Source: a virus. Taken from it: a stretch of 64,000 nucleotides of DNA. Every line of letters starts with the position of its first letter. Within the stretch, counting starts at the first letter, position 1. The notes below the pieces were generated by a model that saw nothing but the letters and a program-made list of their open reading frames with translations, was not told the origin of the DNA and ran no database searches. The position numbers and the translations under genes are program-made. Positions 55,574 to 62,986 of the stretch are shown in pieces. The stretch lies in IMG/VR virus record IMGVR_UViG_3300017917_002814, positions 1-64,000 of that record. One strand, 5' to 3'.

Positions 55574-56375
55574 CAGTTTTATTTTTGGAGCTGAATTAAA
55601 GGATCAAATTCTTGGTCCTAGTCTAAGCACATATCCAGCATTATTGGCAAAAGAAAAAAATATAAATTATCATTGTGCTGCCTGGTCTGGTAATGCCAAT
55701 AATGCCATAAGTCGTATGACGATGGCAGCATGCGAATACTTTAAAAAACAAAATCAAACAGTATTAGCATTAGTGACTTGGACTTTTACTAATAGATATG
55801 AGTTTAGATTTAATTATAATACCAAACAACAAATCAGCCCATGGTATAGTATCAACGCTTGGTCCACAGTAGACGACTTATCAATAATTGAAAATGAATT
55901 TAAATCTAAAAATGACGCTATATTACATTTCCAAAAAGAAAATATAAACACAGCAAAACAAACTGGTATAGCGGAATTTTCTAAAATATTCTTTCAGCAT
56001 GTTGGAGACAATGAGTATTATGAATTGTATTCTAGTCTCAAAGAAATTTTGTTTTTACAAAATTATATGAAAATAAACAATATACCTTATTTGTTTGTAC
56101 CCGCTGATAATCATTTTTACGATCATCCAAATTATTTTAGAAGGAAAGATGAATATATTGATTCACTTTATAACCAAATTGATTGGAATAACTGGTTCTT
56201 TTTTGAATCTGGTACACAAGTAAATCATACTAAAGAACCTCGAGGCTTTTATCAATGGGCAGTAGAAAATAAATATCCAGTGGGAACAACACATCCTCTT
56301 GAAGAAGCACATTCTGCAGCAGCAATTTTATTAAAGGAAAAATTCAATGAATTGGTTACGAAATCTTTGGAATAA
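55551..56375 (+). CDS. SGNH-hydrolase-like protein 3
   Basis: This 274-residue protein starts MILVAGGDSFIFGAEL with GDS at 7-9, has a SGNANNAISRMT block, and ends with THPLEEAHSAAAIL (His248). This is a clear SGNH layout with catalytic Ser9 and His248 by analogy. It overlaps the previous gene by 23 bases, and a 33-residue ORF starts inside its last codons. It resembles the protein at 56445, so the two may be diverged copies. Confidence 0.6.
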   Translation: MILVAGGDSFIFGAELKDQILGPSLSTYPALLAKEKNINYHCAAWSGNANNAISRMTMAACEYFKKQNQTVLALVTWTFTNRYEFRFNYNTKQQISPWYSINAWSTVDDLSIIENEFKSKNDAILHFQKENINTAKQTGIAEFSKIFFQHVGDNEYYELYSSLKEILFLQNYMKINNIPYLFVPADNHFYDHPNYFRRKDEYIDSLYNQIDWNNWFFFESGTQVNHTKEPRGFYQWAVENKYPVGTTHPLEEAHSAAAILLKEKFNELVTKSLE

Positions 56376-56448
56376 AGTTAGATTAGAAATAAGGTATAGA
56401 CGTAAACTAAGAGAATTACGTAAAAGAGATCCTTTTATATACAAATGA
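56347..56448 (+). CDS. 33-residue basic peptide
   Basis: ATG at 56347 opens a 33-codon frame ending in TGA at 56446-56448. It overlaps the end of the previous gene by 29 bases and shares ATGA with the next start. The product is strongly basic and helical (WLRNLWNKVRLEIRYRRKL, then RELRKRDPFIYK). From memory, small proteins ending in KRDPFIY occur in marine T4-like phages. It fills what would otherwise be a 69-base gap. Function unknown; a membrane-surface or nucleic-acid binding peptide would fit its composition. Confidence 0.6.
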   Translation: MNWLRNLWNKVRLEIRYRRKLRELRKRDPFIYK

Positions 56449-57092
56449 TTCATGCCATTGGGGACAGCTTCACTTACGGTGATGAGTTGCAATCACACGA
56501 ACATGCCTGGCCATCGGTGTTGGCCAAAAAAATTGATAAAGATATTGGAAACTTAGGCAAATCTGCTACAGGTAACACACGTATAGTAAAACGCACAATT
56601 GATGCAGTAATTGATAAAAGTGAGATGATTATCATTGGGTGGAGTGATTGCAACAGGCAAGAATTCGCAGATGATATTGGAATATACGATATTTGGGCTG
56701 GTAGAAATTATCGAGCAATGCAAACCCATGATCATACGCATCGAATTGATTTAATAAAATACGTCACAGCTTACGACAACCCTGAATATTATTATTCAAA
56801 TTGGCTACGGCAAATCATACTAGTGCAAAGTTTATGTAAATTACACCAGATTCCGTGCGTGATGTTTATTGCATGCGGGTCAAATAAAAATCATTTACAA
56901 TACTATAAAAAATTTTCAAAGTTACTAAATGCCGTTGATCAATCTATTTTTGTCGACAATATGTTTACAAGCGTAAATGAATGGACATACGGAACAGCAC
57001 AAGGTCCTGGTGGACATCCTCTTGAGGCAGGGCATGAAATTATAGCAAATAAAATTTATGAACATATTAGGAATAAGTGCTGGGTTTCATGA
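56445..57092 (+). CDS. SGNH-hydrolase-like protein 4
   Basis: This 215-residue protein starts MIHAIGDSFTYGDEL with GDS at 6-8, then NLGKSATGNTRIV as the Gly/Asn block and GGHPLEAGHEIIA (His191). It is the best SGNH match of the four. The following carbamoyltransferase starts 35 bases before its end. A role in acylating or deacylating a sugar next to carbamoylation is plausible but not shown. Confidence 0.65.
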   Translation: MIHAIGDSFTYGDELQSHEHAWPSVLAKKIDKDIGNLGKSATGNTRIVKRTIDAVIDKSEMIIIGWSDCNRQEFADDIGIYDIWAGRNYRAMQTHDHTHRIDLIKYVTAYDNPEYYYSNWLRQIILVQSLCKLHQIPCVMFIACGSNKNHLQYYKKFSKLLNAVDQSIFVDNMFTSVNEWTYGTAQGPGGHPLEAGHEIIANKIYEHIRNKCWVS

Positions 57093-58542
57093 CGCTGCTG
57101 CCGCAGTAATTGATCGTCGAGGCAATATACTGTACGCAGCACATAGTGAGCGTTATAGCCGAATCAAAAACGACGCTAATCTTTGTCGCGACATGATGGA
57201 TGATATCATAGATCAATTTCCTATCTCCCATGTTGCATATTACGAAACGCCATGGAAGAAACAATTGCGTAGGTTGTATAGTGGCGAAGGCATAGAATGG
57301 AATAAATTATCTACTAAACGAATACTTACAGAACAATTTGGCGGATGGGCGCATATTCCCAGTTATAGCTCACACAACCATCATCTTAGTCATGCCGCAG
57401 CAGGATTTCAAACCAGTCCATACGATCGTGCCACGGTAGTAGTCATTGATGCCATTGGCGAATGGGATACTATTAGCATATGGGGCGCAGAGTACGATAG
57501 TAGAGGTTACGCTCAATATAAACGATTATGGAGACAACAATATCCTCACAGTATAGGTCTGTTTTATTCGGCAATGACAAAAAAAGTTGGCCTAAAGCCC
57601 AACGAAGATGAATATATTTTAATGGGAATGAGTGCGTATGGTAGACCAGGATACACAACATCATTGCAAGACTTATTGGTAGAAAATGAATGGCAGGCTA
57701 CGTTCAAACACAATTTACATGTTGGCTTAGACACTGAACCTTTGGCTAAACATTTACACGATACAGATTTGGCAGCCGCAACACAAAAAGTGTTAGAAAG
57801 ACTAGTATACAATATCATGCGCCGTGCTAGAGACTTTGGTTGGAGCACCAATCTTGTATATATGGGCGGTGTTGCTTTAAACTGTTTAGCAAATAGAAAC
57901 CTCGGAGAATATTTTGAAAACATTTGGATTATGCCTAATCCTGGTGATGCTGGTAGTAGCCTTGGTGCTGCCGCACTTGCATATGGGCGTCGTGTTAATT
58001 GGGTCAATGCTTATCTTGGCCATGATATTCCGGGAGCATATCCCGTTACACCCATACTTGATAGTTTACTATCTGACGGTATTTGTGGTGTTGCTAATGG
58101 TCGTGCTGAGTTTGGTCCACGTGCTTTAGGTAATAGAAGTTTATTGGCAGATCCAAGAGGACCCAAAATAAAGGATAGAGTAAATGAAATCAAACGCAGA
58201 CAAAAGTTCAGACCTTTCGCTCCTGTTATATTGGAAGAGATGGCTGATCAGTACTTTATTTTCCGCGATGGGTGGCATAATAGCCGTTATATGCAGTCAG
58301 TCGCTCAGTGCAGGTATACTGACCGTTTTCCTGCTATCTGCCATTATGATGGGACCAGTCGAGTACAAACGGTACCACGAGATGGGTCAGGAATTAGAGA
58401 ACTCTTAGAAAAGTGGTTCATGCTTACAGATTGTCCTATGCTGCTAAACACTAGTTTAAACATCAAAGGCGAACCAATGGTAAATGATCGAGCAGATGCA
58501 GATAGATTTGAAAGTAAATACGGTATAAAGGTATTTTCATGA
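57058..58542 (+). CDS. Carbamoyltransferase, NodU/CmcH family
   Basis: This 494-residue protein has GISAGFHDAAAAV at the N-terminus (His11, Asp12), SHNHHLSHAAAGF, VVIDAIGEWDT, MGMSAYGRPGY, GGVALNCLANRN, FGPRALGNRSLLADPR and a C-terminal NTSLNIKGEPMV. These mark the two-domain enzymes that move a carbamoyl group from carbamoyl phosphate, via carbamoyl-AMP, to a hydroxyl of a sugar or other small molecule. It is somewhat shorter than bacterial members (about 550-600). Its place between SGNH-like and kinase genes fits tailoring of a glycan or nucleotide-linked product. Confidence 0.88.
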   Translation: MNILGISAGFHDAAAAVIDRRGNILYAAHSERYSRIKNDANLCRDMMDDIIDQFPISHVAYYETPWKKQLRRLYSGEGIEWNKLSTKRILTEQFGGWAHIPSYSSHNHHLSHAAAGFQTSPYDRATVVVIDAIGEWDTISIWGAEYDSRGYAQYKRLWRQQYPHSIGLFYSAMTKKVGLKPNEDEYILMGMSAYGRPGYTTSLQDLLVENEWQATFKHNLHVGLDTEPLAKHLHDTDLAAATQKVLERLVYNIMRRARDFGWSTNLVYMGGVALNCLANRNLGEYFENIWIMPNPGDAGSSLGAAALAYGRRVNWVNAYLGHDIPGAYPVTPILDSLLSDGICGVANGRAEFGPRALGNRSLLADPRGPKIKDRVNEIKRRQKFRPFAPVILEEMADQYFIFRDGWHNSRYMQSVAQCRYTDRFPAICHYDGTSRVQTVPRDGSGIRELLEKWFMLTDCPMLLNTSLNIKGEPMVNDRADADRFESKYGIKVFS

Positions 58543-58976
58543 CAACCAGAATACTTATAATGGGATTACCAGGTGCAGGAAAAACTACATTGGCTCTGAA
58601 CTTGCTTGGTTACTTCAGTCCTGATGTTCTTTGGCTCAATGCTGACGAAATCAGACGTAAATTTGATGATTGGGATTTTAGCCACGATGGTAGAATTCGA
58701 CAGAGCAGGCGAATGCGAGAAATTGCAGATGTGTCGAACAGAGACTATATAATTGCAGACTTTGTGTGTCCATTGCCGGAAATGCGCGATATATATGATC
58801 CTCATTTTTTAATCTGGGTAGACACAATTACAGAAGGAAGATTTGAAGATACCAATAGAGTATTTGTGCCTCCAGAAAAATACGATGCTAGAGTAACAGA
58901 ACAAGATGCAGGTAGATGGGCTAAGGAAATACATGAACAAATATCACATAAGATTCAATCATCAACACAACGGTAA
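58539..58976 (+). CDS. P-loop kinase, adenylylsulfate-kinase-like
   Basis: This 145-residue protein has the P-loop GLPGAGKTT (9-17), then LWLNADEIRRKFDDWDFS and RIRQSRRMREIADV, similar to CysC-type kinases. It lacks sequence past about residue 145 that larger kinases have. It could phosphorylate APS or a similar nucleotide, or a sugar. ATGA joins it to the carbamoyltransferase, and the next start lies inside its end. Confidence 0.7.
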   Translation: MTTRILIMGLPGAGKTTLALNLLGYFSPDVLWLNADEIRRKFDDWDFSHDGRIRQSRRMREIADVSNRDYIIADFVCPLPEMRDIYDPHFLIWVDTITEGRFEDTNRVFVPPEKYDARVTEQDAGRWAKEIHEQISHKIQSSTQR

Positions 58977-59505
58977 CGGAAAGCTGTGGCGTGTGTTTGA
59001 AAATGGTAAAGAATATCTGGTAGAACATTTAGACATTCGTGTGCCTATACGAGATGATGTAACTGTAGAAAACGGCGTTGAGAAATGGAATATTTACTGC
59101 GAAGGATATCTATCGATTACAAACAGTACTGCTCGAATAGAAGCCACCCCTACATTTGATTGGAGAAAACCAACAGTACAAATGCTTGGTCGTTGGCAAC
59201 CATGGCATGCAGGCCATCGTGCATTGTTTGAACGTGCAATTAAAAAAACTGGACAAGTATGTATTATGATTCGTGACTGCCAAGATTGGAATCACAGTAA
59301 TCCATTTGATGTAGAAGCAGTTAAAAATTATATTCGCGCAGATTTGGATCCTGAATATAAAGGAAGGTATGAGATTGTTATAGTGCCTAATATCGTAAAC
59401 ATCACATACGGTCGTGATGTTGGATATATCATAGAACAAGAAACTTTTGATGACGCCACACAGGCTATTAGCGCCACTGCTATAAGAAAACAAATGGGTG
59501 TATGA
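58933..59505 (+). CDS. Nucleotidyltransferase (HxGH family)
   Basis: This 190-residue protein has an N-terminal part of about 80 residues (YHIRFNHQHNGNGKLWRVFE, KWNIYCEGYL). A nucleotidyltransferase domain follows with GRWQPWHAGHRALFERA (His92, His95) and ISATAIR (179-185). Such enzymes transfer AMP or CMP to a phosphate-bearing substrate. The ATG at 58933 follows AGGAAA at good distance; an ATG at 58906 would add nine residues. Beside the CysC-like kinase, it suggests a two-step activation (phosphorylation and nucleotidylation) of a small molecule. Confidence 0.75.
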   Translation: MNKYHIRFNHQHNGNGKLWRVFENGKEYLVEHLDIRVPIRDDVTVENGVEKWNIYCEGYLSITNSTARIEATPTFDWRKPTVQMLGRWQPWHAGHRALFERAIKKTGQVCIMIRDCQDWNHSNPFDVEAVKNYIRADLDPEYKGRYEIVIVPNIVNITYGRDVGYIIEQETFDDATQAISATAIRKQMGV

Positions 59506-59957
59506 TGAAAGAAAAATTTAAAAATGCCTATATGCAAACCGCACAAACTTTTGCTCAACTTAGTCACGCCAAAAGATTAAAAGTAGGTTGCATCATAGTC
59601 AAAGACGATAGGATTATCTCAATTGGTTATAATGGTATGCCGGCTGGGTGGGATAACAACTGTGAAGATGAAACACTAGAATTATATTCAGGATTTGAAG
59701 GTGCTATACATCGAACCGTTTTAAAAACTAAACCAGAAGTATTGCACGCCGAGTCGAATGCTTTAGCTAAACTTGCACGGAGTAACGAATCAGGTGAAGG
59801 ATCCACATTGTTTGTTACTCACAGCCCTTGCCTTGATTGTGCCAAACTAATTTATCAATCTGGTATTAAAAAGTTGCTGTATAAAATAGCGTACCGGGAT
59901 GATTCTGGGATTGATTTTCTATGTAAGTCTGGGGTGGAAGTTGAGCAAATGCCTTAG
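59502..59957 (+). CDS. dCMP deaminase-like
   Basis: This 151-residue protein has the zinc-binding motifs HAE (82-84) and PCLDC (Cys110, 113) and an N-terminal AKRLKVGCIIVKDDRIISIG, with NGMPAGWDNNCED. It converts dCMP to dUMP for thymidylate synthesis. T4 Cd is 193 residues. Its ATG overlaps the TGA of the upstream gene. Its last 92 bases run opposite a minus-strand gene, so the two overlap tail to tail. Confidence 0.88.
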   Translation: MMKEKFKNAYMQTAQTFAQLSHAKRLKVGCIIVKDDRIISIGYNGMPAGWDNNCEDETLELYSGFEGAIHRTVLKTKPEVLHAESNALAKLARSNESGEGSTLFVTHSPCLDCAKLIYQSGIKKLLYKIAYRDDSGIDFLCKSGVEVEQMP

Positions 59958-61134
59958 TTAGATTTTCTTCAAGCTCGTGCCAAATAGAAGATACAAATTT
60001 TTTACTAAAGAATAAATTGAAGTTATGTTCTAAAACTTCTTCCATGTCACATAACATTTCAAACAATTCATGGTTAGATAATTTACTCAGATTTTCTAAA
60101 ATTTTAACAACTAATTGCATTCGCATCAATGGATCTTGGCATTGATCATAACTTTCGTCCCACCATCTATCAAAAGTTTTAAATCCATATTCTTTAAGGT
60201 ATGCTAGATTATTGACGCAACCTAATAAAATAAAAGGTTGTTTCAATACTATAGGTTTAAAAATTTTTTCAGTTAGATGTTTCTTTTTATCCCAAAAACA
60301 AGTCTCTGTTACTATTTGAACAAAACTTTCCATAGATTGGGGTATTGGATCCACAGTAAAACTAGAATTTTTTATTGCTTTGTCTTGGCAGGAGTCAATT
60401 CGTAAAATTGGCAATAATTCAATAGCTTTTATAGTTTCATCACCTAATTCTTGAGGTAATTGGTATTTTTGAATTGCTTCAAATATAGAATTAGTTAAAT
60501 TACCATGTACAGGACATTCTTTACTAAAACTTATATGTCCATCATCTAATAATTTTTTTTCTGCTAACATAGTAACAAAAAAAGCTCTATAAATTCTAGA
60601 ATTGCCAGTAATTCTATTAAAGGTAATAAACTTTTTGTTTATAGTTCTTTGTCTAATAGGCAGTATGTTGTGAGCATATTCGTAACCTCTAAACCAATCA
60701 ACCGCCGCCAAGGCATGATAAAAATAATAACAATCGACAAAATTATATTGTTGAAGAATTTTATTTTTTTGTTCGCTGTCTTTTTCTGTGTTAAGTAATA
60801 TTGTAGGAATTTTTTTGTGGCTTTTGTTATTCAATGAATAAAAAGTTATATTTTTATCATGGTATTGACTAAAGAAAGTGTGCGATTGATTTTGATCTAA
60901 AATTTCAAACCATGTATGAGCATCATATTTGTCAAAGGTTTGCTGTGTATAGTTCAAATCTAAAGGTTCCTGGTCGTAACAAAGTAAAAAGACTTCGGGT
61001 TCGTTGATGCCAAGAAATTCTATATTTTCAAATTTAGTTGTCCCAAAAGGAAAAAAATATGCAAGTTTTATTTTTTGAACTTTACTTTTTGCATATTCTA
61101 GTATAAAATTATAATGACTGTTTATATTATACAT
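59866..61134 (-). CDS. GT-like protein with TEKIFKP motif (family A, copy 3)
   Basis: This 422-residue protein lies on the opposite strand to the rest of this region. Its section HLTEKIFKPIVLKQPFILLG and LKEYGFKTFDRWWDESYD match copies 1 and 2 at 44450 and 51535. The larger N-terminal part (INEPEVFLLCYDQEPLDL, FITFNRITGNSRIYRAFFV) resembles uncharacterised phage glycosyltransferase-like proteins. Its ATG overlaps the divergent ATG at 61133 (CATG), and its last 92 bases are antisense to the dCMP deaminase gene. Donor and acceptor are unknown. Confidence 0.6.
   Translation of the reverse strand: MYNINSHYNFILEYAKSKVQKIKLAYFFPFGTTKFENIEFLGINEPEVFLLCYDQEPLDLNYTQQTFDKYDAHTWFEILDQNQSHTFFSQYHDKNITFYSLNNKSHKKIPTILLNTEKDSEQKNKILQQYNFVDCYYFYHALAAVDWFRGYEYAHNILPIRQRTINKKFITFNRITGNSRIYRAFFVTMLAEKKLLDDGHISFSKECPVHGNLTNSIFEAIQKYQLPQELGDETIKAIELLPILRIDSCQDKAIKNSSFTVDPIPQSMESFVQIVTETCFWDKKKHLTEKIFKPIVLKQPFILLGCVNNLAYLKEYGFKTFDRWWDESYDQCQDPLMRMQLVVKILENLSKLSNHELFEMLCDMEEVLEHNFNLFFSKKFVSSIWHELEENLTKAFAQLPPQTYIENQSQNHPGTLFYTATF
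61088..61115 (+). promoter_or_regulatory. Possible sigma70-type promoter
   Basis: TTTGCA (61088-61093) and a perfect TATAAT (61110-61115) are 16 bases apart, so transcription would begin about 10 bases before the ATG at 61133, leaving almost no leader. It lies inside the coding region of the divergent gene. Confidence 0.3.
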
Positions 61135-62986
61135 GATTGATGTTTTTTATTGTGGGAAAAAACCCAACTTATTTGCATTTGAAAAAATAGCGGATAATTT
61201 AGAAGATGCTGCTAAAAAAAGTAGAACTGGTTTCTACTGGTATATTTATGGCAACAATGACTATACAAATTTTGATTTTGATTGGCGTCCTGCTCCGTGG
61301 GAATCAAATCAAATACACTGTTTTCCTACGCAATGGCAACGTACAGGCGGTGCATATCTAGCAAATAAAAATACTGTACAAAACAAAGAATGGCACTTTA
61401 GAACTGAGCAAAAAGTCACACGCTGCGTTGATAAATCCAAATGGATCATTCCTGCAAATATAGATGATTCTAATTTTGATTATAGTTGGCATCCAGATGA
61501 ATTGGAACCAAATTATGAATATCATTTTCCTACTGTTTGGCAACGAGATGGAGGACCAATATATCCAGGCACTGCTGGAATTAAATATGTAAACGCTCAG
61601 CACATACGAAATGGTGCTACACAAATCTTTTACATGGATTTTTTAAACGAAGGCAGCCAAAAACAATTTGTTAGGATACAACAACAATATTCCGATGCAA
61701 AAATTACCAGATACGTTGATAGTCATTTAAACGTTTTCAAACGCATTGCGAAACTAGCCACAACAGAATTTGTATGGATAATAAGCAGCTTTTGTGATTA
61801 CACAAATTTTGATTTTACGTGGCACCCTGCGTCCGAACAACTAGAAATGATACATGTGTTCCCTACATCATTTAATAAATGGTATCCTCAAAAACGAGGC
61901 GACACTTTTTATATACATGTTCCTTCATTACAAACACAATTGTATGAGTTAGAACTGCTGGATTGGTTCAATGTAATCAATTATTGCACAGATCAAGTTG
62001 TTCCTGTCACTGTACCTATTGTAGAATACAGCACTGATAGTCTAGTTCCAGTTGTAAAAGACCATGAATTTAAATTTCCATACGCGGTTTTTAAACTAGA
62101 TATATTCCCTACAGACCCGGTGTTCACTCCACCTTGTATGTGGCATTCTAAGGATCGTGTAGCCGAAGCATTGAACGACTCAGGTAGTGTTAGTGTAGTG
62201 CCTAGAGAAGCTCGAGCACATATCCAAACACAATTGTACGATTATCCCTATGTTTTGCGACGAAAAGAAGACTTTTATACAGATAAAGCCTTGGATATTG
62301 TGTATATCAGCAACGGCGAGCCCGATGCTGAGCGTTGGTACAATCATTTGATTACAGTAGCAGAAGCACAGATACCACACGGCATACAAAAAATTCACCG
62401 AGTACAAAATGTCAATGGTCGCATTGCGGCTTATCACGCTGCTGCTCGAGCAAGCAGCACAGATTGGTTCTTTGCTGTGTTTGCCAAACTAGAAGTTGTA
62501 GGCAGTTTTGATTTCGCCTGGCAGCCAGATTATTGGCAGGAGCCTAAACATTATATCTTCCATAGTAGAAATTGTTTGAACGGCCTTGAATATGGACACA
62601 TGGGCGTTATTGCCTACAATAAACGACTGGTACTGGATACCATCGAGTCTGGGTTAGACTTTACGCTTAGTCAAAAACATACTGTGGTTCCGAAATTATC
62701 AGCCATTGCATACTTCAACCAAGACCCGTGGATGACTTGGCGTACAGCTTTTAGAGAAGTATTGAAACTAAAATTGTTTACAGAAACACAGCCAACTTTA
62801 GAAACAGAACATAGATTAGATACATGGCTGACAGTTGCAAATGGTGATAATTCACAATGGTGTTTACGTGGAGCTCAAGACGCAGTTGATTACTTCTTAG
62901 AAGTATCAGGCGAATATGATAAACTTATGTTAAGTTTTGAATGGTCTTGGCTGGCTGCAAGATTTAAGACTCTATATATTGTTTAA
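61133..62986 (+). CDS. 617-residue repeat protein with C-terminal GT-like domain
   Basis: The first half repeats a unit of about 90 residues: YTNFDFDWRPAPWE..HCFPTQWQ, SNFDYSWHPDELE..YHFPTVWQ, YTNFDFTWHPASEQ..HVFPTSFN. A further SFDFAWQPDYWQE..YIFHSRN occurs later. The C-terminal part (AAYHAAARASSTDWFFAVFA, RNCLNGLEYGHMGV, WRTAFREVLKL) is related to the GT2-like protein at 41822. It may be a glycosyltransferase with repeated binding modules. Start codons of this gene and its divergent neighbour overlap; its last 23 bases overlap the aminotransferase gene. Confidence 0.55.
   Translation: MIDVFYCGKKPNLFAFEKIADNLEDAAKKSRTGFYWYIYGNNDYTNFDFDWRPAPWESNQIHCFPTQWQRTGGAYLANKNTVQNKEWHFRTEQKVTRCVDKSKWIIPANIDDSNFDYSWHPDELEPNYEYHFPTVWQRDGGPIYPGTAGIKYVNAQHIRNGATQIFYMDFLNEGSQKQFVRIQQQYSDAKITRYVDSHLNVFKRIAKLATTEFVWIISSFCDYTNFDFTWHPASEQLEMIHVFPTSFNKWYPQKRGDTFYIHVPSLQTQLYELELLDWFNVINYCTDQVVPVTVPIVEYSTDSLVPVVKDHEFKFPYAVFKLDIFPTDPVFTPPCMWHSKDRVAEALNDSGSVSVVPREARAHIQTQLYDYPYVLRRKEDFYTDKALDIVYISNGEPDAERWYNHLITVAEAQIPHGIQKIHRVQNVNGRIAAYHAAARASSTDWFFAVFAKLEVVGSFDFAWQPDYWQEPKHYIFHSRNCLNGLEYGHMGVIAYNKRLVLDTIESGLDFTLSQKHTVVPKLSAIAYFNQDPWMTWRTAFREVLKLKLFTETQPTLETEHRLDTWLTVANGDNSQWCLRGAQDAVDYFLEVSGEYDKLMLSFEWSWLAARFKTLYIV

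Noticed and set aside
58184-58408. Hydrophobic 74-codon frame
   Set aside because: Inside the carbamoyltransferase in another frame; no ribosome site and the host gene is clearly real.
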